Assembly (NCBI RefSeq): GCF_038432375.1
Contig: NZ_JBCAUS010000002.1
Location: forward strand, 372,001-436,000
Direction: 5' to 3'
Length of the DNA stretch: 64,000 nucleotides
Source: Methanococcoides sp. LMO-2
GTDB lineage: Archaea; Halobacteriota; Methanosarcinia; Methanosarcinales; Methanosarcinaceae
Made by a program: the position numbers and the translations under genes. Below the pieces are notes generated by a model. It saw only the letters and a program-made list of their open reading frames with translations. It had not been told where the DNA came from and searched no databases. Positions 19,275-27,869 of this stretch are shown here, piece by piece; the stretch's first letter is position 1, and every line of letters begins with the position of its first letter.

Positions 19275-20493
19275 ATGATAGGTCATAGTCGTATGCATTT
19301 TCCCCATGGATCATTTCATCAAGTCCTTTTATTTCAAACTCTTCTGAAACTTTCACAGGAGTTACAAATTCAATTATTCTAAGCATTCCAAAGGTGAATA
19401 TGAATGCATAGACTGATGCTCCAATGACTGCAGCTACTTCTGTTATGAAAAACATAAGTTCTCCGCCAAAGAACAGACCGTCTGTTGCAGCCGGATTAAT
19501 TGCTGATGAACCAAAAATACCCAGCATCATCATTCCCAGAACTCCACCTACTCCGTGCAGCCCCCATACATCCAGTGCATCATCCCATTCCATCTTATTC
19601 TTGAACTGGATAGCAAAGTAACATACTGAACCTCCTACGATACCATAAAGGGCAGCAACTGGCATGGATACAAATGCTGCTGCAGGTGTTATTGTCACAA
19701 GTCCGGCAAGAGCACCTGTTAATAAGCCTACAAATTTTGGCTTTCCTTCTCTTGCCCATTCGATCATGAGCCATGAAATTGCTGCGAAAGAAGCTGCAAT
19801 ATCAGTATTCAGGAGCGCCAGTGCAGTAAACTGGTCAAGATTAAGTTGACTTCCTGCATTGAATCCATACCATCCGAACCAGAGAAGACCTGCTCCAATA
19901 GCTATTAGCGGAATGCTATGAGGTTGTTCATCTTTTTCTCTCCTTGCACCTACATAAGAGACCGCTCCTAATGCACCAAATCCGGCTATTGCGTGCACCG
20001 GGATGCCTCCCGCGAAATCAAGAACACCAATGGAAGCAAAAAAGCCACCTCCCCATACCATGTGAACAAATGGGTAGTACACAAAGAACTGCCAGAGGAC
20101 CAGGAAAATAAGGAATGCCTTGAAGGTCACGCGGTTGACAAATGCACCGGTTATCAATACAGGAGTGATGATAGCGAACATCATCTGGTAGGATATGAAT
20201 ACCAGTTCAGGGATCTTATCATTACCTGAGAACACTGAATCTACTACAACTCCCTGTAAAAATGCTTTGTCCAGATTCCCCAGAATAGCTCCGTCACCAC
20301 TGAAACACAAGGAGTAACCTACACATAGCCAGAGGATACTTGTTATTCCCAATGATACAAATGTTTGCATCATTATTCCAACTATATTTTTCCTGTTTGC
20401 AAGTCCTCCATAGAAAAACGCCAGTCCCGGTGTCATTAACATTACAAGACTGGTCGCAACTATCATAAAAGCTGTAGTTCCTGAATCAAACAT
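19267..20493 (-). CDS. amt: ammonium transporter Amt
   Basis: 408 residues with about eleven membrane helices. Amt/MEP/Rh family blocks are intact: MLMTPGLAFFYGGLANRKNIVG, the first pore histidine in GIPVHAIAGFGALGA, WFGWYGFNAGS, and the second in VWGLHGVGGVLG. It moves ammonium/ammonia across the cytoplasmic membrane. Methanogen amt genes are usually followed by a glnK gene; none is present here, so a GlnK from elsewhere must regulate it or control is different. I see no GGAA-N6-TTCC or GGTA-N6-TACC NrpR-type site upstream. The C-terminal tail is short and acidic. Confidence 0.95.
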   Translation of the reverse strand: MFDSGTTAFMIVATSLVMLMTPGLAFFYGGLANRKNIVGIMMQTFVSLGITSILWLCVGYSLCFSGDGAILGNLDKAFLQGVVVDSVFSGNDKIPELVFISYQMMFAIITPVLITGAFVNRVTFKAFLIFLVLWQFFVYYPFVHMVWGGGFFASIGVLDFAGGIPVHAIAGFGALGAVSYVGARREKDEQPHSIPLIAIGAGLLWFGWYGFNAGSQLNLDQFTALALLNTDIAASFAAISWLMIEWAREGKPKFVGLLTGALAGLVTITPAAAFVSMPVAALYGIVGGSVCYFAIQFKNKMEWDDALDVWGLHGVGGVLGMMMLGIFGSSAINPAATDGLFFGGELMFFITEVAAVIGASVYAFIFTFGMLRIIEFVTPVKVSEEFEIKGLDEMIHGENAYDYDLSFD

Positions 20494-20693
20494 AATTGTT
20501 CTCCAAATTATAATACGGTAATATGCAGCAGCTTTCCGCTTTATATTATTTAAGACTAACGTATTTAAGATTAAAAATCAGTATCAGAAAAAGAAATAGA
20601 TAAAAGAATCTCCGCATAAATCATAGTATATAATATTATGGGTGGAGAGTTATGTAAGTTTACAGATGCATGTATTTCCAGGTATCCTGACAA

Positions 20694-20715
20694 TATAGTT
20701 GCATCGACAACTATA
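20694..20715. promoter_or_regulatory. palindromic operator 1 of the flavoprotein-MarR-MFS operon
   Basis: TATAGTTG-N6-CAACTATA has perfect 8-base arms. It is upstream of the iron-sulfur flavoprotein gene and is repeated at 20743-20764. Dimeric MarR repressors bind this kind of site, and a MarR gene is second in the operon, so autoregulation is likely. Confidence 0.7.
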
Positions 20716-20720
20716 TAACA

Positions 20721-20742
20721 AATAGATGCGTCTGCAACTGCA
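20721..20742. promoter_or_regulatory. degenerate palindromic operator (middle copy)
   Basis: AATAGATG-N6-CAACTGCA fits the same 8-6-8 layout as its two neighbours, with two mismatches in each arm. It abuts operator 3 directly and may be a low-affinity site that helps cooperative binding. Confidence 0.4.
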
Positions 20743-20764
20743 TATGGTTGTGTCCACAACTATA
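20743..20764. promoter_or_regulatory. palindromic operator 3 of the flavoprotein-MarR-MFS operon
   Basis: TATGGTTG-N6-CAACTATA differs from operator 1 by one arm base and lies 49 bases from it, close to five helical turns. It ends 27 bases before the flavoprotein ATG, whose ribosome site GGAGGA is at 20780-20785, so a bound repressor would block transcription start. Confidence 0.7.
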
Positions 20765-20791
20765 TTTTTTGGACTATTTGGAGGATAAAAA

Positions 20792-21340
20792 ATGAAGATA
20801 ATCGGACTCAATGGAAGCCCCCGTGCTGACGGAAACACAGCAAAACTTGTAAAAGAAATTCTCTCAGGTGCATCCGATAATGGTGCAGATGTGCAGATAT
20901 TCAATCTGGCAAAAATGAATGTTGCACCATGCATCGGTTGCTATGCATGTAAGAAGGATGGCACATGCATACTCGATGACGATATGCAGAAGCTCTATGA
21001 TGAGATTCAGGCCTCAGATGTCATTGTGCTTGGCTCACCGATCTACATGTGGGAGATGACCGCTCAGGCTAAGTCATTTGTTGACAGGCTGTGCGCTTTT
21101 ATAAAGCCGGATTTCAGTACCCGATTAAATGGGGAAAAGAAGCTTATCCTTGCTTTTACCCAGGGCAACCCTGATTCCGAGATGTTCAATTTCTATTTTG
21201 AATATCTTGCAAAAATGTTTGGTTTCCTTGCATTTAACGTAGAGGAGACTATTGTGGTAACCGGAACAGTAGAAAGATCAGACATTCTTTCTCAGGAATT
21301 CATACTGGAAACTGCAAGGCAGATGGGGAAAGATCTATGA
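20792..21340 (+). CDS. iron-sulfur flavoprotein (NADPH-dependent FMN reductase fold)
   Basis: 182 residues. Flavodoxin-like fold with the FMN phosphate loop GLNGSPRADGNTAKL and the GSPIYMWEMTAQAKSFVDR block. A compact cysteine motif C-x2-C-x2-C-x5-C (CIGCYACKKDGTC) marks the Methanosarcina-type Isf family, which carries one [4Fe-4S] cluster and FMN and moves electrons from ferredoxin to O2, peroxide or quinone-like acceptors. It heads an operon with a MarR regulator and an MFS exporter under palindromic operators, so detoxification of a redox-active or toxic compound is plausible (inference). Confidence 0.88.
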   Translation: MKIIGLNGSPRADGNTAKLVKEILSGASDNGADVQIFNLAKMNVAPCIGCYACKKDGTCILDDDMQKLYDEIQASDVIVLGSPIYMWEMTAQAKSFVDRLCAFIKPDFSTRLNGEKKLILAFTQGNPDSEMFNFYFEYLAKMFGFLAFNVEETIVVTGTVERSDILSQEFILETARQMGKDL

Positions 21341-21350
21341 AATTATCATA

Positions 21351-21383
21351 AAAGCTGTAGATAAATATTATACAGCTTTTTTT
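21351..21383 (+). terminator. hairpin with T-tract between flavoprotein and marR
   Basis: AAAGCTGTA and TACAGCTTT form a perfect 9-bp stem with an 11-base loop, followed by T's. In the middle of the apparent operon it could act as a partial terminator that lowers marR and MFS expression. Confidence 0.6.
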
Positions 21384-21417
21384 GATGTTGAACTGTGTTT
21401 TTAAAAAAGGCGTAAGA

Positions 21418-21846
21418 ATGGACGATAAAGAATTCATTGGAAAATATATTTCATACCTCCACAGATATGCTATGATATACCTTGAAAAAGAGCTGAAACC
21501 CTATGATATTGGAAGCGGACAGTTCAGTTTTTTGATGCACCTTTACAGAATGAATGGCGTTAATCAGGAATCTCTTTCCCAGAGCATAAAAGTGGATAAG
21601 GCCACAGCTACAAGGGCCATAAAAAGACTGGTTGATGAAGACTATGTTTTCAGACAGAGGGACGAAGAAGACAGACGTTCATACCGGGTTTTTCTGACTG
21701 AGAAAGGAAGATCAATCGAACCTGATATGAAAAAAATAGCTGCAGAGTGGCAAAATGTCCTTTTATCCGATTTTGATGAAGGTCAAAGAAAAGATATTAT
21801 GAACTCACTTGAAACGATGTTCAAGAATGTATCTAAATTAATGTAA
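21418..21846 (+). CDS. MarR family transcriptional regulator
   Basis: 142 residues from the ATG at 21418; an upstream TTG-ATG pair in frame (21382) lies within the terminator T-tract and is unlikely. Winged helix-turn-helix: QESLSQSIKVDKATATRAIKRLVDEDYV is the recognition region, followed by the wing with DEEDRRSYRVFLTEKG. MarR dimers release DNA on binding phenolic or other lipophilic ligands. The operator repeats at 20694-20764 are the expected target. The MFS transporter starts 17 bases after its stop codon. Confidence 0.88.
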   Translation: MDDKEFIGKYISYLHRYAMIYLEKELKPYDIGSGQFSFLMHLYRMNGVNQESLSQSIKVDKATATRAIKRLVDEDYVFRQRDEEDRRSYRVFLTEKGRSIEPDMKKIAAEWQNVLLSDFDEGQRKDIMNSLETMFKNVSKLM

Positions 21847-21863
21847 GATTGATAGGCAAAATT

Positions 21864-23099
21864 ATGGATTTTAGAAACACTCATCTTCTAATGCTTTGTA
21901 TAATTGCCTTCTTTGCAATGGCAGGAGGTGCAATTTTAGCACCTGTATTGCCAGAGATGGTGGAACCTCTTCAGACAACGCCACATGAAGTAGGACTGTT
22001 GATGTCGGTGTATACTATCTCAACGGCTATTTTCACACTAATTATAGGACATTTTATTGACCGTGTAAACCGTAAAAAGATACTTGTTCCCTGCCTTATG
22101 ATCTATGGTTTAATGGGACTTATAAGTTATTTTGTCTCTGATCTGCAATCACTTCTTATCCTGAGATTCATACAGGGAATTGGAGTAGCAGGCATGATGT
22201 CCCTGGCTATGCTGGTCATAGGTGATGTATATAAAAGTCTTGAAAGTGTGCAAGCCATGAGTAAGATTAGTATAGCGATTGCTATTGGGTCGATATCTGC
22301 TCCTCTTATAGGCGGAGGACTGGCAATTTTAGGATGGAACTACCCATTCCTATTCTATGCAATAGCACTACCATTTGCTTTTGTTGTTATAACATTTCTT
22401 CCAGAGACAAGGGTTCAGAAAGGGAATGTTAATCACAAAGGCATATTTGATGTACTTACAACACTCAAAGAATTTCGACTAATATATACGGTGTTCCTGA
22501 GCTTTGCTATTTTCTTTTTATTATATTCCCTTGTCATCTACGTACCATTCATGCTTAAAGATGTATTCGGTTATACAGCAAAAGAAGCTGGACTTATGTT
22601 GGCTTTTCAAGGAATAGCTGTTATCTTAATGGCATCCCGTGTGAAGAAACTAGCTGGTAAATACTCAATGACAAGAGTTATTGCCGTTGGTTTTCTACTT
22701 GTTGGATTAGCAATAATATCCATTTCATTTGCACATTCGATTGCCACAGTTCTTGTTCTATTGTTGCTATTCGGGGCAGGGTTCGGGCTTGCTCAAACGG
22801 CAAATGATGCACAGATAATTCAAATCTCCCCTTCAGAGTCAAGAGGTGGTGTACTGTCCATTCACAACACCATGAAGTATGTTGGTCAGAGTCTTTCACC
22901 CATAGTGCTTGGTATAGTCCTCTTGAATTTTGATCTTGATACGGTCTTTATAGCATCAGGATCCTTTGGGTTGCTTGTTGCTTTGATGACATATTTTATG
23001 AAGAAACACTTTGAAAACTCAGTTGATGTTACCATTAAAGATACGGAAATATCGTTGTCAGATTCATCATTGTGTGACTCTTTAGATGATGTTTTATAA
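21864..23099 (+). CDS. MFS transporter (drug-efflux type)
   Basis: 411 residues with twelve predicted helices and the MFS loop motif GHFIDRVNRKK after helix 2. The antiporter-type helix LRFIQGIGVAGMMSLAMLVIGD is present. It probably exports a lipophilic compound in exchange for protons, under control of the MarR protein encoded just upstream. I prefer the ATG at 21864 to the in-frame TTG at 21849. Base composition is more AT-rich than the core genes in the window, which fits horizontal acquisition of the three-gene operon, but this was judged by eye. Confidence 0.85.
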   Translation: MDFRNTHLLMLCIIAFFAMAGGAILAPVLPEMVEPLQTTPHEVGLLMSVYTISTAIFTLIIGHFIDRVNRKKILVPCLMIYGLMGLISYFVSDLQSLLILRFIQGIGVAGMMSLAMLVIGDVYKSLESVQAMSKISIAIAIGSISAPLIGGGLAILGWNYPFLFYAIALPFAFVVITFLPETRVQKGNVNHKGIFDVLTTLKEFRLIYTVFLSFAIFFLLYSLVIYVPFMLKDVFGYTAKEAGLMLAFQGIAVILMASRVKKLAGKYSMTRVIAVGFLLVGLAIISISFAHSIATVLVLLLLFGAGFGLAQTANDAQIIQISPSESRGGVLSIHNTMKYVGQSLSPIVLGIVLLNFDLDTVFIASGSFGLLVALMTYFMKKHFENSVDVTIKDTEISLSDSSLCDSLDDVL

Positions 23100-23243
23100 A
23101 TAAAAAATATAGAACTCGAAGTAATTTCATCATCACCATATGGAATTTTGTTGAAATAATAGAATTTTTATTTATTTTCTTTTTTGCTTTTAGATTGCTC
23201 ATCCCTCCAATTTATTTACTAGAACAAAACATACATTATATCA

Positions 23244-24869
23244 ATGTTCAAGAAGACAAGACGTTATTTCTCCATTGCAAAGGTCTTTTTCAAATATAAC
23301 CTGTTCAGCCTTCTGTACAAGGACATACAGCAGAACTATGTTTCCAACAGAAAAGGAACCTGTTATATTGATGTTGAGAGGCAAAAAAATGCCAGGAAGC
23401 TCAGGCTTGCATTTGAAGATCTCGGAGTAACGTTCATAAAATTAGGACAGATCATGAGCAAGCGTCCGGACCTTCTTCCCATAGATTACGTCCGGGAACT
23501 ATCACAGCTTCAGAACAAGGTCCGCCCTCTTGAACTTGAAGAAATGTCAGATTCGCTTGAAGGATTTCGTGCAGGGTGCTCTATTGCAGAAGCAGACAAC
23601 GAGACGACCGTATCAGAATTCCTTTCTAATTTTGATGACTTTAAGAGAAAGCCAATTGCAAGTGCTTCCATAGCTCAGGTATATGAAGCCAGGATCAACG
23701 GTAAAAAGGTAGCAGTAAAAATAGCAAAACCCGGGCTTATAGACCAGATCAACGTAGACCTTGCAATTATCAATGACCTCAAACCCATTATGAAAAAAGT
23801 TGGTGGTTTTGGGAACAATATAGATATTGATGATTTTCTTGATGAATTTCAGGATATGCTAAACAAAGAGGTCAATCTCCTCAACGAAGCACGTAACATA
23901 AAAAGATTTGAGGAGATATTCGAAAGCGAAAAGGAAATTCATATACCTAAAGTATATGATGAATATTGTACCGAGAGTATCCTTGTGATGGATTACATGG
24001 AAGGTATTCTTGTAAAGGACCTTGATACAACCGATCAAAAGACCAGGACAAAATATGCTCATATCATCAGTTCAAGTTACCTGAACCAGGTATATGTGCA
24101 TGGATTCTACCATGCGGATCCGCATTCCGGAAATATCCTTCTTCGTGATGATGGCATCGCTTACATCGACTTCGGGGCTGTGGGGCTTATCGATTCCGAT
24201 CTCCGAAGGAACATGTTGAATCTCTTCTATGGAATATACAAAAAGAATGTCGATATCGCTTTTGATGCTTTCCTGAAAATTGCCAATATCAACAAGGATG
24301 AGATCAATGTACATAAGTTCAAGGTTGATCTTGATACACTTATATCAATACAAAACTTCGCTCTCGGAGAACGGCAGAACGACAGTTATGCAAATCTTGC
24401 TTTAAAGTACAACCTATCTCTTCCGAGCGATTTCTCTACACTTGAACGTTCTCTGGTTCTTGTAGAAGGGGTCTGCCTGGAACTTGATCCAAGGTTCAAC
24501 ATTATCGAAGATGCCAAGAGACTCATCGCCATGGTCATGATGAAAAGATATTCACCATTCAGGGCAGCTGAATACTTCCTGCTGGAAGGCGACAGGTATC
24601 TTGAGATATTCAAGAATCTTCCACAGGGCGTAAATGATGTTATCGAGACGATAAGGGGATATCGTATCGAGAAACTGGAAGAAAAGACCCGGGAGATCAA
24701 GCATGACAAAATGATCGAGAACCTCGCGAAGTATGTTTTCCTGTCTATTATCCTGGTGGCTTCAGCCTATATGGCATCACAGTCGGAAGGCAGCCTTGCA
24801 ACCCTTGGAGTAGCAGGATTCGTTGTAGGTATCTTTATGTTTGGAGTGTTGTTCCTGCGAAGCCAGTAA
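23244..24869 (+). CDS. ABC1/UbiB family atypical kinase
   Basis: 541 residues. ADCK/UbiB signatures: FIKLGQIMSKRPDLLP (the KxGQ motif, about residue 75), an alanine-type nucleotide loop in ASIAQVYEARINGKKVAVKI, the catalytic HADPHSGNILL and the metal-binding YIDFGAVG. Two C-terminal hydrophobic helices (about 495-538) anchor it in the membrane. UbiB homologs act as ATPases that help extract or handle isoprenoid lipids; in this archaeon methanophenazine or other prenyl lipids would be candidate clients (inference). It is single-gene, with 144 bases before it and a PaaK-like gene 81 bases after it. Confidence 0.9.
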   Translation: MFKKTRRYFSIAKVFFKYNLFSLLYKDIQQNYVSNRKGTCYIDVERQKNARKLRLAFEDLGVTFIKLGQIMSKRPDLLPIDYVRELSQLQNKVRPLELEEMSDSLEGFRAGCSIAEADNETTVSEFLSNFDDFKRKPIASASIAQVYEARINGKKVAVKIAKPGLIDQINVDLAIINDLKPIMKKVGGFGNNIDIDDFLDEFQDMLNKEVNLLNEARNIKRFEEIFESEKEIHIPKVYDEYCTESILVMDYMEGILVKDLDTTDQKTRTKYAHIISSSYLNQVYVHGFYHADPHSGNILLRDDGIAYIDFGAVGLIDSDLRRNMLNLFYGIYKKNVDIAFDAFLKIANINKDEINVHKFKVDLDTLISIQNFALGERQNDSYANLALKYNLSLPSDFSTLERSLVLVEGVCLELDPRFNIIEDAKRLIAMVMMKRYSPFRAAEYFLLEGDRYLEIFKNLPQGVNDVIETIRGYRIEKLEEKTREIKHDKMIENLAKYVFLSIILVASAYMASQSEGSLATLGVAGFVVGIFMFGVLFLRSQ

Positions 24870-24950
24870 AATTAATAGCATCAACTAAACAAAAATTCAA
24901 GAAAAATCAATAATACAGAATTGCCTTATTAAAGGCAAGGGGTGAAGAAT

Positions 24951-26300
24951 TTGAGTGGGGAATATTACAATGAAGAAATAGAGACCATGGAGCGGGGGGA
25001 CCTTGATGCCCTGGTCGAAGAGAAATTGAGATATACCATAGACTACGCTGTAAAACATTCTTCCTTTTACAGGAAATGGTTTGAACAAAACAATGTCTCA
25101 CCTTCGAGCATCAGGGATCATGAAGACCTGTTGGAAATGCCACTGGTCTCAGGCGAACTAATAAGGAACAACCAGCCTCCAAAGATCAACGATTTTAATT
25201 TTATGAGTACCAGCTGGGAAGATATTTTTACGATACATGAGACCAGCGGCACAAGCGGAACTCCCAAAGCATTCTTCCTCACATGGGATGACTGGCTGCG
25301 TTTTGCCGAAAAATACAGCCGAAGTTTCACATCTCAGGGATTTGGAACAGGAGATAGGATGATAATGTGTGCTTCCTACGGAATGAATGTGGGAGCCAAT
25401 ACAATGACACTTTCTGCACGTGACGTTGGCATGGCAGTCATACCGGAAGGTAAATGTGTCTTTCCCACACGCGTCCTGGAAAGCTATCAGCCTACAGGGA
25501 TCGTTGCAAGTGTCTTCAAGCTTTTAAGGCTTGCAAGAAGGCTGGAAACCGAAGGCATTGACCCAAAGGAAACCAGTATCGAAAAGCTGGTTGTGGGGGG
25601 AGAGAGCTTTGCAGAGGAAAGCAGAAGCTATCTGGAAGAGATCTGGGACTGTCCTGTATACAACACCTATGGAAGTACCGAAGGAACGATGTGCGGGGAG
25701 TGTACGGAGCAAAGTGGACTCCATGTCCCGGAGGATCTCGTTCACCTGGACATCTATGATCCGCACCGGAAGGAGTTCCTAGAGGATGGAGAATGTGGCA
25801 GGATAGTTCTGACGACCCTCCTGAGCCCCGGTGAAAAGTGCGGAAGTCTCCTTATCAACTATGATACTGAGGATACAACTGTTGTACTATCAAGGAAAAA
25901 ATGTGCATGTGGCAGGACACACATGCGTATCTTCACTCCCGAACGAGAGGCTGAGACCTTCTGGGTATCAGGTTCCCCATTCAATCGGGTGGATGTCGAA
26001 AGAGGTGTTTTTCAGAGGGAGAACATGGATTATCTGACAGGGGAGTACGAAGCTTTCCTGTACGAGGATGAGGAAGGAGTTTCTATTCTTAAGGTAAGTT
26101 TGGAATGCATCGATCCGGAAAAATGTGACAGGTCTGTTATTGAGGAGAATTTCCTGAAAGGTTTCCTTTCTACTATAACAGGAACCAGAGGGCTTTATAA
26201 TGACGGGAATCTCGATGTTGATATCAAACTGATGGGATCTAGAGAGCTTGAATTGTACAAGCTGAAAGGAAGGGCGAAGAGAGTGATCGATCGAAGATGA
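24951..26300 (+). CDS. phenylacetate-CoA ligase-like (PaaK) adenylate-forming enzyme
   Basis: About 449 residues. PaaK family: an N-terminal LVEEKLRYTIDYAVKHSSFYRKWF helix, the ATP-binding ETSGTSGTPKAFFLTWDDW, NTYGSTEGTMCGEC, and a zinc-ribbon-like CACGRTHMRIF before the C-terminal domain. It should activate an aryl acid with ATP to aryl-CoA. A second PaaK gene begins at 63842 beside iorAB. The best start is the TTG at 24951, six bases after GGGGTGA; the in-frame GTG at 24942 is part of that ribosome site. The substrate is not readable. A hairpin terminator overlaps the 3' end. Confidence 0.82.
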   Translation: MSGEYYNEEIETMERGDLDALVEEKLRYTIDYAVKHSSFYRKWFEQNNVSPSSIRDHEDLLEMPLVSGELIRNNQPPKINDFNFMSTSWEDIFTIHETSGTSGTPKAFFLTWDDWLRFAEKYSRSFTSQGFGTGDRMIMCASYGMNVGANTMTLSARDVGMAVIPEGKCVFPTRVLESYQPTGIVASVFKLLRLARRLETEGIDPKETSIEKLVVGGESFAEESRSYLEEIWDCPVYNTYGSTEGTMCGECTEQSGLHVPEDLVHLDIYDPHRKEFLEDGECGRIVLTTLLSPGEKCGSLLINYDTEDTTVVLSRKKCACGRTHMRIFTPEREAETFWVSGSPFNRVDVERGVFQRENMDYLTGEYEAFLYEDEEGVSILKVSLECIDPEKCDRSVIEENFLKGFLSTITGTRGLYNDGNLDVDIKLMGSRELELYKLKGRAKRVIDRR

Positions 26301-26328
26301 TTCGATCACTTCGTTTTATTTTATTTTT
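26283..26328 (+). terminator. hairpin terminator after the PaaK-like gene
   Basis: GTGATCGA and TCGATCAC form an 8-bp stem spanning the stop codon, followed by a T-rich tract to 26328. Confidence 0.7.
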
Positions 26329-26473
26329 GATCTGCTTACATGTAGATGAATTTGCATGTGGTGTTTGCTGATCTCAGCGAAGTAATTAAATTAACTTATT
26401 TATTTTGTTAAATTATTGTTAAATAAATATTTGGATCAACCACAAGCCGTTTTTAGTACGAACCCGATACATT

Positions 26474-26586
26474 CTATGGGAGTGAAAGCGAAGAAAATTC
26501 TTTGCCACTCCAATCCGACTTCGGTCTGACAAAGTACCTCCCCTTAAAAGTTTTACACCTCGCTTCGCTTATGCTCCCACATATAG
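26474..26586. ncRNA. possible structured RNA or small mobile-element relic
   Basis: A stretch of about 113 bases without a reading frame has long imperfect terminal arms: CTAT-GGGAG-AAGCGAAG at the left pairs with CTTCGCTT-CTCCC-ATAG at the right. Inside is a small stem with a TTCG tetraloop (near 26515-26528). It lies between the PaaK terminator and the tRNA-Asp gene in a 580-base region without protein genes. Either strand could be transcribed. No known RNA family recognised; a MITE-like relic is the alternative. Confidence 0.4.
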
Positions 26587-26633
26587 AGCAGTAGCTTCTG
26601 GTTTCCAAGTTTTTGTTCTTAGTTTAAAATTGC

Positions 26634-26667
26634 AAAAAAAGATTGATTTACCGGCGAAAATGCCGGT
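26634..26667 (-). terminator. terminator of the tRNA-Asp transcript
   Basis: On the minus strand, ACCGGC and GCCGGT make a 6-bp stem just downstream of the tRNA, followed after nine bases by a run of seven T's. Confidence 0.6.
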
Positions 26668-26678
26668 AATCTCAGAAA

Positions 26679-26751
26679 CGCCCGAACCGGGATTCGAACC
26701 CGGGTCGGAGCCTCGACAGGGCTCCATGATAGGCCTCTACACTATTCGGAC
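26679..26751 (-). tRNA. tRNA-Asp (anticodon GTC)
   Basis: On the minus strand a 73-base cloverleaf is complete. The acceptor arm is GTCCGAA/TTCGGGC with discriminator G73. The D arm is GTGTAGAGGCCTATCA, typical of archaeal Asp/Glu tRNAs. The anticodon stem GAGCC/GGCTC has loop CTGTCGA (anticodon GTC). The T arm is CCGGGTTCGAATCCCGG. CCA is not encoded and no intron is seen. Confidence 0.97.
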
Positions 26752-26883
26752 ATTGCGACTGATTGCTGTTATGAGCACACCTACAATGCTTCTAAACATA
26801 TAAACATATCGCATCTTTGGACTGTTCAGTTCATTTTTCGATCAATTTTTTGCTTTTTATTGTTTATTTGCTGTTGTCTTCAC

Positions 26884-27462
26884 TTATTTATTAGCCAATT
26901 TCCTGCATTCTTCGTACCTGAAGCATTCGACCTGATGATCATTGACGATTCCAACTGCCTGCATGAATGCATAGACTATGGTAGGGCCAACAAATGAAAA
27001 GCCCCTTTTCTTCAGGTCCTTGCTTATATTTTCAGAGAGCTCGGTCTTTGCCGGAATTTCACTGATAGAATTGAAAGAATTCTGTATAGGTATGTGGTTT
27101 ACAAAACCCCAAATATAATTGTCAAAGGATCCGAATTCATCTATTATTTCGATAAACGCCCTGGCATTTTTTATTGAAGACAGGATCTTTCTCCTGTTGC
27201 GTATGATACCACTGTTTTGTATCAGTTCCTCGACCTTTTCTTCATCATATCCAGCAACTTTATTGAAATTAAAATCATCAAAGGCATCTTTATAAGCGTC
27301 TCTTCTTTTCAAAATGGTATCCCAGCTCAAACCTGCCTGTGCACCTTCAAGTATCAGAAACTCGAAAAGGATCCGGTCATCATGCACGGGCATTCCCCAT
27401 TGAGTATCGTGATACTCTTTTTCAAGGTCATTTGCATTTGCCCACTCGCAACGAACTTTCAT
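26884..27462 (-). CDS. tag: DNA-3-methyladenine glycosylase I (Tag)
   Basis: 192 residues from the ATG at 27462. The open frame runs 85 codons further upstream, but that part overlaps the divergent HhH gene and has no Tag homology. Tag blocks are clear: RCEWANANDLEKEYHDTQWGMP (N-terminal zinc Cys and a catalytic-site Trp), FEFLILEGAQAGLSWDTILKRRDAY (the helix-hairpin-helix entry), and the C-terminal GFSFVGPTIVYAFMQAVGIVNDH with the last zinc ligands. It removes 3-methyladenine from DNA. Single gene, divergent from the Cdd1-like gene with an 82-base gap. Confidence 0.92.
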   Translation of the reverse strand: MKVRCEWANANDLEKEYHDTQWGMPVHDDRILFEFLILEGAQAGLSWDTILKRRDAYKDAFDDFNFNKVAGYDEEKVEELIQNSGIIRNRRKILSSIKNARAFIEIIDEFGSFDNYIWGFVNHIPIQNSFNSISEIPAKTELSENISKDLKKRGFSFVGPTIVYAFMQAVGIVNDHQVECFRYEECRKLANK

Positions 27463-27544
27463 ACATTTTAGAAATACATCAATGTTTTTATACTTTCTTT
27501 TAGAAAATTCTATAATAGCTCTATGTCCTAATGGGGGGTAAAAG

Positions 27545-27859
27545 ATGAATAAATCGAAGAGGGAAGAAGTATTGAGAGATCTGATGCAGATGCCTGGTTT
27601 TGGCAGGAAATCCGCTGAGCAGTTATGGGATCTTGGGATACGTTCCATCTCCGATCTCAAAGATAAGGATCCTGAGCTGATGTATTTTGAATTGACCGAA
27701 CTAAGAGGCAGACACATTGACAGATGTGTATTGTACGGTTTCAGGGAAGCGATCTATTATGCATCAAACCGGGATCACGATCCAGAACTGTTAAAATGGT
27801 GGAACTGGTCCGATAAAAATATGGAAAAAAGAGAAAAGGGGAAAAAAGAAAAAAGATAA
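27545..27859 (+). CDS. helix-hairpin-helix protein of the Cdd1 (pathogenicity locus) family
   Basis: 104 residues. The N-terminal half carries a helix-hairpin-helix DNA-binding pair, LMQMPGFGRKSAEQLWDLGI, and the rest (LYGFREAIYYASN and ELLKWWNWSDK) matches the small Cdd1 family found in many bacteria and archaea. The end is highly basic (KREKGKKEKR). It probably binds nucleic acid in the cytoplasm; the exact role is unknown. Being divergent from tag suggests a DNA-repair setting, which is weak inference. Its 3' end converges on the flavin-binding protein gene with only 10 bases between. Confidence 0.8.
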   Translation: MNKSKREEVLRDLMQMPGFGRKSAEQLWDLGIRSISDLKDKDPELMYFELTELRGRHIDRCVLYGFREAIYYASNRDHDPELLKWWNWSDKNMEKREKGKKEKR

Positions 27860-27869
27860 GATTTTGTGC

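Noticed and set aside
27463-27717. N-terminal extension of Tag (85 codons)
   Set aside because: It overlaps the divergent Cdd1-like gene and has no Tag homology; the normal Tag start is at 27462.
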